Assembly: GCF_009687865.1 (NCBI RefSeq)
Contig: NZ_BLAE01000034.1
Location: 110,589-174,588 of the forward strand
Length of the DNA: 64,000 nt
Origin: Acrocarpospora macrocephala
Lineage (GTDB): Bacteria; Actinomycetota; Actinomycetes; Streptosporangiales; Streptosporangiaceae
Direction of reading: 5' to 3'
Numbering within the stretch: position 1 is the first letter of the stretch; each line of letters starts with the position of its first letter. This document shows, one piece after another, positions 42,501 through 48,820 of the stretch. The notes beneath the pieces are model-generated. The model saw only the letters and a list, made by a program, of their open reading frames with translations, had not been told where the DNA came from and did not search any database. A program made the translations under genes and the position numbers.

Positions 42501-43103
42501 GGAGAACACATCGGCGGGGGCGCCGGCGCGTTGTCCGGTGAAGACTTCGGGGGCCATGTAGGTGGGAGTGCCGGTCACCAGGCCGGTGGCCGTGAGTGAC
42601 ATCTCCAGGGTGCGGGCGATGCCGAAGTCGATGACGCGGGGGCCGTCGGGGCCGAGTAGGACGTTGTCGGGTTTGAGGTCGCGGTGGATGACCCCGGCGT
42701 CGTGGATGGCGGTCAGGGCGGTGGCTATGGCAGTGGCCAGCCGGTGCAGGTCGTCGCCGGTGAAGCGCCGTCCGTCGGTGACGGCTTTGCGCAGGCTGGG
42801 GCCTTGGATGTACTCGCTGACGATGTACGGCTTGGGGGCGTCCAGGTCGACGGCCAGGATTCGGGCGGTGCAGAAGGATGCGACGCGCCGGGCGGCGGTG
42901 ACTTCCTTGCCGAAGCGCGAGCGCATGTCGGGGTCGGCGGCCGTGTCGGGGTGCAGCACCTTGATCGCGACCCGGGTGCCTTGGACGTCGTAGGCCTCGT
43001 ACACGACGCCTTGGCCTCCGGCGCCCAGGCGTCCGGCCAGCCAGAAGTCCCCTAACCGCGAGGGATCCCCAGCCAGCATTGCCGACGCCGCCATGCCACT
43101 CAC
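39546..43103 (-). CDS. Transmembrane Ser/Thr protein kinase with C-terminal WD40 repeats
   Basis: 1185 residues. The kinase domain (about 16-270) is complete: glycine loop GRLGAGGQGVVYEAYD, VAIK with Lys48, HRDLKPDN with catalytic Asp142, DFG at about 159-161 and GTPTYMAPEVF in the activation segment. A cytoplasmic linker of about 200 residues has SRSALIRAWPRLWSWVADERDGL, the nSTAND/AAA-WD linker signature, before a membrane helix (LLTVTLAALLVLALIGGTIAV, about 475-495). The outer half holds about ten WD40-like blades (SADGRYLAVVAGDTIQVWDL, FSPDGHTLACAT, FSPDGNTIAIGSSKGLAFWDV). It probably senses an external or envelope signal through the propeller; its substrates are unknown. Confidence 0.92.
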   Translation of the reverse strand: MSGMAASAMLAGDPSRLGDFWLAGRLGAGGQGVVYEAYDVQGTRVAIKVLHPDTAADPDMRSRFGKEVTAARRVASFCTARILAVDLDAPKPYIVSEYIQGPSLRKAVTDGRRFTGDDLHRLATAIATALTAIHDAGVIHRDLKPDNVLLGPDGPRVIDFGIARTLEMSLTATGLVTGTPTYMAPEVFTGQRAGAPADVFSWGAIVVYAANGDDPFEAESLGAVMHRVLATDPDLNNLPPSLRHLVAAALSKDPLARPTARELLLGLITGFDGTQAELLSMGSAEAGLLGLGITADPSLGTLAEDAYGFLNPTERNLVPDFFLRMVAVAETGDITTRPASRKELLDGKTSEEQAALRRVLEVFAYLLAGQGDDLVLSRSALIRAWPRLWSWVADERDGLPAHDMIHKAARHWSDHGRREADVFQGSRLETALRWAATGRRHLTLGKLERDFLDACDTVTRHRVRRRRLLTVTLAALLVLALIGGTIAVRQTWTVTTQREMLALQLAETTAGKLAAEADTMRTTDPARAMLLSVAAWRLAHLPTTRATLQNAWAQRERTAFIDPDTGGETLRQITLDGRRLVSVSPQGVRVYDLRTGQKAGGWDDVGIGDRAFRAIALSADGRYLAVVAGDTIQVWDLTTQRPTAQHKLVAQQHFNGVSYGLSDRWLTISEGQGAQLWDTRTGAMVGGPEPIADTALTSAGDLAAVTLLGETEHFGLLRLPGGKPVAGWHASDTCLSKSSSVAFSPDGHTLACATTSDISLIDVRTGKSLPNQPRADGWDSNGGRIRFSPDGRFIVAIGNSDLRLIRVADGSTLLTYRGAVEAAGFDGMTLRLLSDATVVDVDVSDLLNPVRIPGPPPAYAVFSPDGRFLLTHNEGASSLVLRDAQDGRALGHPLPLASGDTPDPFPVFSGDGRLLAIVEGPSGEFVSVWDTQRRIRTAKIELPKGWYLYSLAMNADGSMLVAGARTITGEDEETRGRLLAWDVKAGRWIRSIDISGDVAVAFRPGSTMVAEVEGPSNRLLDLTTGRETGPGLGPQRVTDPRVSLAFSPDGNTIAIGSSKGLAFWDVRTGQRRGPNLQLSSSDVIFSPKGDVAASVNREFSVQLLDASAPEWLGPPFSGGDTQLLSAAFGSRGTVVHTVDDSGALRDIPVDPSRMAAIVCARVGRTLTPAEWHRYLPDLPYRDPCR

Positions 43104-43325
43104 CCCGTCATCTCCGATGGGCTACTTCCGTAAGACGCCGACCACGCACCCGAAGTTCTCCCCAGCGACAAGCAGTACGGGCGCGCAAGGACGGCACCAG
43201 CCCCACGTGGGCAGCGTGGCGGCCTCGGCTGCACGCGTCGTTGCTTGCATCCGTATGCCGAGTCATGTGGACGCCTCGCCGATATTCGGATGCATTCGTG
43301 CTAATCCTCACCGGACAATTCCTAA

Positions 43326-44378
43326 GTGGCTGACCTGGATTTCTTTGCCGATCTGATGATCTCGGGCACGGTGCTGGGCCTTGATCACACCAGCACACTG
43401 GCCAACGTCGAGAAGGTGCTCGGGTGGGGCCACACGGTGGAGGCGCCGTCGGGGGTGATCTCCGACTTTGGTCTGGTCGAGTTTGGCTGGTGGCGGGACC
43501 GGCCCGAGGACGAGTGGGGGGTCGTTTACTTCGGAGCCCAGGTCCAACGGCTGTCATGGCTTGCCGGTGAGAATCAGATCGAGGCCGCCCTTGTGGACCG
43601 ATACGGCCGGTTCCGGTCCCGCCTGGACTTTGGTGAACTGCACGTTGCCGTGCAGGCGCGAGGGTTCACATTGGAAGAGCGCCCATCGATCAACGACGGC
43701 ATTGCCGAGTACTGGGAGCCCACTTCGAGGATGGGTCTTCTTGTGGTGTCGGACTCGGAGGAGTGGGATGAACCGCTCGGGACCATACTCAAGATGCTGG
43801 GGCCAGGAGGCCGGAATTCCTGGCTGTCGTTCCAAGGGCGTGAGCAGGCGTTCAAGAGCTACGCCAACCACCTGTTGATCTTGTCTGAACCGGCACTGGT
43901 TACCTGGCTGGACAAGCGCGAACCCCGCGAGGAGCCCGAACGAACCGACTGGTGGCACTATCTTCGAAGCGTGGTTGCTCACCGCACCGGAGGAACTCCC
44001 GCAGAGAACGCACAATGGCGGCTACTCGGCTTCGCTCTCGACCGCCACGCGGCACTACGGGGGATCGACACCGCGGACGAGGCGGCCGCCACCCTGATCG
44101 TCTCGCTCACCGAGGCCCGTGAACTGAGCGTGGCTGCCGAGTTGCCAACGATGGATGAGGCAGTAGAGCGCTGGCTGGCAGCCACGACGGCCATGGCGAA
44201 TGCCACGCGCCTATGCACCGAACGGCCCCTCGACCCAGCCGACATCCGGCTATCCCGCCGACTGCGAAACCAGATTCACATCATTCAACCTTGCTTGCCC
44301 TATATCGGGTCCGCTGTCCTGGCTGATGAACTGCGGGCCTGGATCGAACTCAAGCACTCGCTGCTTCGGCAGTATTGA
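43326..44378 (+). CDS. Hypothetical cytoplasmic protein
   Basis: 350 residues from a GTG. The N-terminal half (ISGTVLGLDHTSTLANVEKVLGW, SDFGLVEFGWWRDRPEDEWGVVYFGAQVQRL) is strand-rich and resembles small immunity-like or SMI1-type proteins in outline. The C-terminal half is helical (ANHLLILSEPALVTWLDKREP, LTEARELSVAAELPTMDEAVERWL). No signal or membrane segment and no recognised family. It stands alone, 220 bp from the divergent kinase gene; that gap holds nothing I can name. Confidence 0.6.
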   Translation: MADLDFFADLMISGTVLGLDHTSTLANVEKVLGWGHTVEAPSGVISDFGLVEFGWWRDRPEDEWGVVYFGAQVQRLSWLAGENQIEAALVDRYGRFRSRLDFGELHVAVQARGFTLEERPSINDGIAEYWEPTSRMGLLVVSDSEEWDEPLGTILKMLGPGGRNSWLSFQGREQAFKSYANHLLILSEPALVTWLDKREPREEPERTDWWHYLRSVVAHRTGGTPAENAQWRLLGFALDRHAALRGIDTADEAAATLIVSLTEARELSVAAELPTMDEAVERWLAATTAMANATRLCTERPLDPADIRLSRRLRNQIHIIQPCLPYIGSAVLADELRAWIELKHSLLRQY

Positions 44379-44440
44379 GTAGGGCTGCGCTTTCCGGCGC
44401 GGGTGACATTTCTTCTGCCGTGGCGCAGCGAAAGAATCGG

Positions 44441-44977
44441 CTAAAGGTGCCAGTCGCAGACATAGCTTGCCCTGGCGCCATGCCACTGCCACGTAATGCT
44501 CTCATCCTCGTTCAGAGGGGAGTCCTCAGAAAAATTCGGGTCCTGTGGCGGAGGTTCAACATACTCGGTCTGTACGCCCCAAGGCCGCTCCACCTGTACC
44601 GGGATCGGCCATTCCTCGTTGGGAACGTTGTCGCAATCGGTGACTTGGTAGACGAACTCGACGTATGCCGTGTCACCATGCTCTAGCGTGATGGGCATGC
44701 GCGTTTCCTCGATCTTGAGTAACCGCATGAAAGAACTGCTCCGACCGGCATCCACAATGGTGACGGACGTCCACGCGTCGTTTCTGATGCCGAATCGGAT
44801 AGAAAAAGTTCGCGTGTCGCCGGAGCTCCAACCGCTGCTGCCCTCCAGCATGAGGGTCTGAAAGCGTGCTCCGAGCAAGCCGGATTTCGGTAGGACCAGT
44901 GCTGCCATCAGCGCGAGCACCAGGACCAGCACCCCACTTACCACCCACCGCCGGCGTCGCTTCGAAGGCTCTGACAC
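44441..44977 (-). CDS. Single-pass membrane protein of unknown function
   Basis: 178 residues. A short basic N-terminus and one membrane helix (WVVSGVLVLVLALMAALVL) are followed by an extracytoplasmic domain with a beta-sandwich look: FSIRFGIRNDAWTSVTIVDA and TAYVEFVYQVTDCDNVPNEEWPIPVQVERPWG. Two cysteines (TDCDN, YVCDW) may pair. The pattern recalls secreted DUF-type domains next to kinases or transporters, but no family can be named. It is not part of the operon upstream: 178 bp without a gene separate it from the GrpB-like gene. Confidence 0.6.
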   Translation of the reverse strand: MSEPSKRRRRWVVSGVLVLVLALMAALVLPKSGLLGARFQTLMLEGSSGWSSGDTRTFSIRFGIRNDAWTSVTIVDAGRSSSFMRLLKIEETRMPITLEHGDTAYVEFVYQVTDCDNVPNEEWPIPVQVERPWGVQTEYVEPPPQDPNFSEDSPLNEDESITWQWHGARASYVCDWHL

Positions 44978-45155
44978 GACCCCTGCCCCTCTGCAACGCG
45001 ATCGTCCTGGGCAGAACGTGTCACGGAGGCGTGTGATTCAGCATGTGTGCGCGTCCCGGCCTCGCTGACGTGGTCTTCAACCCAGCACTGGCGCGACCCT
45101 TGTCCACCAGTTCTTTGGACTGCTGAAGATTGTGGTGCGGATCGATCCAGGCGTC

Positions 45156-45722
45156 CTAGGGTCGCCAGCCCGTACGGCGGGCCCATTCCTCGGCCATGAC
45201 GATGACCAGATCCACCACGGGGTTCTTCACCTCGGTGTACGTCGCCGAGTCGGCCACGATGGTGGCGAGGGAACGTTTGAACTCGACATAGGCCGGTACG
45301 GCGGCCGGATGGGCGCGGAACCAGTCCCGGAACAGGAGGGCGAAGCGTTCGCCGGGGGAGCCGGCCTGGCGGATGTGGAGGTTGACGTCGGGGTGCACGG
45401 AGTCGCGTCGCATCCACAGGCGTTTGCGCCACGCGTCGGGGGAGTCGTCGTAGCCGGCCGGGACATGGTCGTGGAAGTAGGTCGTGTCGGAGAAACCCAG
45501 CTCGGGCAGGACGGCGGACAGCGGCTGTTCAGCGGTGTCGAGGTCCCTGACGCTGACCTGCAGGTCGAAGATGGGCTTGGCATCCATACCGGGAATCGAC
45601 GTGCTGCCAATGTGCTCGACGCGAAGGGCGGTCGGCCCTAAAGCAGCTTGAAGATCGGCGGCGAGAGCCTTCCCGGCGGATTCCCATTTCGGGCTGTGCG
45701 TCGCGATAACCACTACCGTCAC
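45156..45722 (-). CDS. GrpB family protein (UPF0157, nucleotidyltransferase fold)
   Basis: 188 residues. The GrpB signature is clear: VEHIGSTSIPGMDAKPIFDLQVSV carries the nucleotidyltransferase-like GS...D-D pattern, and VHPDVNLHIRQAGSPGERFALLFRDWFRAHP is the downstream core. These proteins have the pol-beta nucleotidyltransferase fold but mostly unknown substrates. The gene starts 15 bp after the small membrane protein gene and is the last of a five-gene minus-strand run that includes a nucleotidyl cyclase. Whether it has a role in that system is open. Confidence 0.85.
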   Translation of the reverse strand: MTVVVIATHSPKWESAGKALAADLQAALGPTALRVEHIGSTSIPGMDAKPIFDLQVSVRDLDTAEQPLSAVLPELGFSDTTYFHDHVPAGYDDSPDAWRKRLWMRRDSVHPDVNLHIRQAGSPGERFALLFRDWFRAHPAAVPAYVEFKRSLATIVADSATYTEVKNPVVDLVIVMAEEWARRTGWRP

Positions 45723-45737
45723 TCGTGGATTCTACCG

Positions 45738-45932
45738 TCAGCGGGACTGGCGGGTCATGCGGTGCAGAATCTCCAGCGTGGCCAGGGCGACTCCCACCGG
45801 CGCGGCGGCCGGCGGAAAGATGAACACGACCAGCGCCAGCAATGCCGCACCGCTGACGAGGATGGCCCATCGTTTTATCGGCGAACGTTTCTGGAGTTGG
45901 CCCGTCTCGGGTCCTGCTAATGGGTCGTTCAT
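45738..45932 (-). CDS. 64-residue membrane protein beside the cyclase
   Basis: A polar, charged N-terminus (NDPLAGPETGQLQKRSPIKRW) is followed by a hydrophobic stretch of about 38 residues broken by PP (AILVSGAALLALVVFIFPP, AAAPVGVALATLEILHR), enough for a helical hairpin or one long helix and a re-entrant piece. The gene starts 17 bp after the cyclase stop and is followed 15 bp later by the GrpB-like gene. No cyclic-nucleotide-binding domain is present. By position it could be a membrane effector or membrane tether for the cyclase; this is a hypothesis. Confidence 0.6.
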   Translation of the reverse strand: MNDPLAGPETGQLQKRSPIKRWAILVSGAALLALVVFIFPPAAAPVGVALATLEILHRMTRQSR

Positions 45933-45949
45933 GACGCGTCTCCTGGAGT

Positions 45950-46579
45950 TCAAGGTTGCGGGCAGGTTCTGATGAGGAGCGACTCGCCGCCGATCAGGAT
46001 TTCTACCGGGTCGCTCCAGATGTTCTTCTCCCGGATCTCCGGGCTGAGGAGATCGAAGGCACGCTGGCTCACCGCGATCCCCATAGACGGTTCCATAGCC
46101 TGGGATATCTTGTTGCCAATGTTTCCGCCGACCCAGAAAGTTCGGGCCGGGCCACTCAGGTCGGTCACGATTCCCGAGCACATCGGGCCGTCGTCGATTC
46201 CGATCCTGAATCTCAGTTTGATCTGGCCGCACGTGGCCGACGCCAAACCCGGTTGAAAGTCTGCCACGATACTTCGCTGAACCATCATGGCAGTGGCGAA
46301 AGCACGATCCACTCGATTGTCACCGCGAAATGCCACCAAAGCGCCATCGCCATGCATGTCGTATATTTTCCCGCCCTCTGCTTCGGCCAGCAGGGCGACC
46401 GGAGAAAAGATGATTTGAAGGAGATCTCGCATCACCTGGACCCCGAGCATCGAGGTGAGGTCGGTGGACTGCCGGAGATCGATGTACGCGCTGGCCGTGG
46501 GAATCGGATCCGGCCGCACCGGTTGGGGAAACGCGGACAGGAACTGGGAGACGGAATGTCGCAATGTACGGCCACTCAT
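45950..46579 (-). CDS. Class III nucleotidyl cyclase, divergent, stand-alone
   Basis: 209 residues from the ATG at 46579, chosen over 46618 because GGAG lies 7 nt upstream. A CHD catalytic domain without sensor or membrane part. The two metal Asp residues are present (AYIDLRQSTDL, Asp34; DMHGDGALVAF, Asp78). FRIGIDDGPMCSGIV follows. The transition-state pair reads VGGNIGNKISQ, Asn153-x3-Lys157, where classical cyclases have Asn-x3-Arg. The residue three before GD is Asp74, not the Lys of adenylate or Glu of guanylate cyclases. A W/F before VG and Asn-x3-Lys are also what I recall for Pycsar pyrimidine cyclases. Nucleotide specificity cannot be told from sequence. Confidence 0.75.
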   Translation of the reverse strand: MSGRTLRHSVSQFLSAFPQPVRPDPIPTASAYIDLRQSTDLTSMLGVQVMRDLLQIIFSPVALLAEAEGGKIYDMHGDGALVAFRGDNRVDRAFATAMMVQRSIVADFQPGLASATCGQIKLRFRIGIDDGPMCSGIVTDLSGPARTFWVGGNIGNKISQAMEPSMGIAVSQRAFDLLSPEIREKNIWSDPVEILIGGESLLIRTCPQP

Positions 46580-46641
46580 GATCGCTCCGAGGGAGTCGTT
46601 GAAGTGGCCAAGCGCCACCTGACCTCAATGTAAGTCAGGAG

Positions 46642-46655
46642 TTGTATTTTTACAA
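46642..46655. promoter_or_regulatory. FNR-geometry palindrome before the cyclase gene
   Basis: TTGTA-N4-TACAA, 63 bp upstream of the cyclase ATG and 32 bp after the Crp/Fnr gene stop. FNR boxes have TTGAT-N4-ATCAA, so length and spacing match a Crp/Fnr dimer site. On the minus strand TATAAC (46668-46663) is a possible -10 just before it, placing the palindrome at the transcription start, a repressor position. Confidence 0.55.
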
Positions 46656-46686
46656 TATGCGAGTTATAATCTGGTATATAGGCAGG

Positions 46687-47454
46687 TCAGGGCGCTTTGG
46701 GTGGAGGGTTTCCCTGGCGACGCAGCGCATCCATGTCAGTGATCGTGAGGCGAAGCCGACCCCTGCCCATGACGCCCTCGGTGCGCAACGTGTGCAGGGC
46801 CTTGTGCACGGCGGACTCACTCACTCCCGAGAGCGGCGCCAGGTCCGTCTGGGCGATGATCGGGTCGAGGTCGATGCCGTGCTCGGTGCTCGTCCCGTGC
46901 CGGTCCGCCAGCTCGATCAGGGTCCTGGTGACGAGCGTGAGCGCGTCGTACTGGTTGGTATCCAGGCGGTAGGTCTTCCGGCGCTCGTCGCGGGCCAGCA
47001 TCACCTGGGTGAGAGCGAAATGGGCGGGCGGATTGTCCATCAGGAACTTGATGAAGTCCTCGCCGGGAATCTCGATCGCGACGAATTCCCCGGTCGCCCG
47101 CACGGTCGCCGATCGTGGCGAGTGCCGCATGGCCGCCGCCACGCCGATGGTGTCACCGCGAACCTGAAAGTCCACGACCTGCAGTCGCCCCTGGGCATCC
47201 GGAGATTCCACGCGCGCGACCCCGTGCAGAATCACGAAGACTTCCTGTGACTCGTCGCCCATGGTGATGAAGATCTGGCCATCGGAAATGACGCGACGGC
47301 GACCGAGCGCCAGCAGCATGGCGCGATTCTCCGGCGCCAACGACCCCAGATAGGTGGTCGACGGCCATTCCTGGAGAGCCTCGTCCGAGGTGGTGTTCAC
47401 GGCGTCCTCGCTATTCGCCCACAGCGCGGGTCGCCCAGGGCGCAACTCCGTCAT
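46687..47454 (-). CDS. Crp/Fnr family cyclic-nucleotide-binding regulator
   Basis: 255 residues. A cNMP-binding beta-barrel (about 35-150) has ISDGQIFITMGDESQEVFVILHGVARV and the phosphate cassette RGDTIGVAAAMRHSPRSATVRA. The PRSAT part with its Arg is kept, but the usual Glu of the cassette is Thr, so ligand choice may differ from cAMP. After the dimerisation helix comes an HTH_Crp domain (about 180-240) with APLSGVSESAVHKALHTLRTEGVM. No cysteines of an Fnr iron-sulfur cluster. It is encoded directly before a divergent cyclase and an FNR-like palindrome, so it probably senses that cyclase's product and controls its gene. Confidence 0.88.
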   Translation of the reverse strand: MTELRPGRPALWANSEDAVNTTSDEALQEWPSTTYLGSLAPENRAMLLALGRRRVISDGQIFITMGDESQEVFVILHGVARVESPDAQGRLQVVDFQVRGDTIGVAAAMRHSPRSATVRATGEFVAIEIPGEDFIKFLMDNPPAHFALTQVMLARDERRKTYRLDTNQYDALTLVTRTLIELADRHGTSTEHGIDLDPIIAQTDLAPLSGVSESAVHKALHTLRTEGVMGRGRLRLTITDMDALRRQGNPPPKAP

Positions 47455-47487
47455 GATAGTCCCTGGTCAACGACCGCGGACGAACGC

Positions 47488-48156
47488 TCACACGTCGTCG
47501 GCGGACTGCGTCTGCAGGTGTGGGTTGATTTCGAAGGTGCGCCAGATCCGCCCGATGGTGGACTTCGACAGGCCACTGTGTTGTGCCATGGTCGCCCGCG
47601 ACCACCGCGAACCCCCCTTCGGTGACTCTTGGATAGTGGCCATGACGACCTGTTCGATCTGTTCCGCGGTGATGGTCGCGGGACGGCCGCGAGGTTGGCG
47701 GCTGGCCAGCCCTTCCAGGCGGCGCCGTACGAAATGGTTGCGCCACTTGGACACCGTGTCCGCGTGCACGTTCAGCTCGGCGGCGACCGCTTCGTTGCTC
47801 TTGCCCTGAGCGCAGGCGAGCACGATCGCCGAACGCAGGGCGAGACCCGAGGAGGTGGCGGCCCATTCAAGCAGCTGCGCGCGTTCCTGGTCGGTGAGTT
47901 CGACGTCGGCCTTGGGGCGGCCGGGGCGGCCATTATCGGTCAGGCCGTCCAGGCGGGACTTGAGGAATCGGGTGCGCCATTTGCCGACGGTTATCGATGT
48001 GACGCCGAGTTCGGCGGCGACTCGCTCGTTGACGGCTCCGGGCGCCGCGCAGCGGAGGACGAGCTCGGCCCGCATCGCCCGGGCGGGCGCGGAGTCGTCC
48101 AGAGACCAGCTGATCAGCTGTTCGCGCTCCTCGTCGGTCAGGACCAGTTTGATCAC
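47488..48156 (-). CDS. Tandem helix-turn-helix protein derived from IS630-type transposases
   Basis: 222 residues from the GTG at 48156, which has GGGGAG 7 nt upstream; the longer frame to 48258 adds non-domain sequence. Two consecutive copies of the IS630/homeodomain-like N-terminal unit are present: LTDEEREQLISWSLD...ERVAAELGVTSITVGKWRTRFLKSRLDGL and LTDQERAQLLEWAAT...EAVAAELNVHADTVSKWRNHFVRRRLEGL. A third winged-helix part follows (GGSRWSRATMAQHSGLSKSTIGRIWRTFEI). The catalytic DDE domain is absent, and the frame is clean, so this looks domesticated as a DNA-binding regulator. Only 33 bp separate it from the Crp/Fnr gene. Confidence 0.7.
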   Translation of the reverse strand: MIKLVLTDEEREQLISWSLDDSAPARAMRAELVLRCAAPGAVNERVAAELGVTSITVGKWRTRFLKSRLDGLTDNGRPGRPKADVELTDQERAQLLEWAATSSGLALRSAIVLACAQGKSNEAVAAELNVHADTVSKWRNHFVRRRLEGLASRQPRGRPATITAEQIEQVVMATIQESPKGGSRWSRATMAQHSGLSKSTIGRIWRTFEINPHLQTQSADDV

Positions 48157-48258
48157 CGGAAAGCTCCCCAGTCGCATCCACATTCCGTACGCGCACGACA
48201 AACCCGCCGACAAATTCGCGGCGGACAGGTGAGCCGGCGTACTTAATGGACGCACCAA

Positions 48259-48820
48259 ACGGCGGAGACGACCAGAGCCATTACGTGCCCAGAAAATCCG
48301 AATACTGGTCCTGGGGGGCGCGGAATGCCGTCCGGTGGGATCGGCGCGAGTGATTCGCGTCGCTGCCCCTACTTAGGCACCCGTGACAAGCGATGCGGGC
48401 AGCGAATCTATCCGGCCTCGATTTGTTTCACACGATTAATCACACACATTCCCTTCAAGCTCTATCGGCTCGTCGTGGCTGGCCAAGTACGCGGGATCCG
48501 GAGGTGGCCCGGGTTCCAGTAATCAGCAGGGCGAGCCCTGCCGCATTTTCCGGTCGATATTAGACGCGCTTCCGACAGCCCCAGCGTGTCACCGGTTAAA
48601 ATGTGATTTACGTCATAGCCCAGACGAATAGGCGTCGGTTAAGTCCGTTATACCGCCCAGTCTCATCTGCGGAAATATCGCGAATTAGAGACTCATAGCC
48701 CCATCACGGCTAATCACCCGAATCTACCTACGCATATGAATGCGTGCTATACCGTCTCTTTGTTCCTTTACTGACGCATGGGGCGCAAGTGACGTCCCAC
48801 GACAGACCTGGGGTTACACC
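48259..48820. other. Long intergenic region before the serine protease
   Basis: About 560 bp without a convincing ORF and noticeably less GC-rich than its surroundings. It must contain the divergent promoters of the tandem-HTH operon and the protease gene; I cannot assign specific boxes with confidence. Confidence 0.5.
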
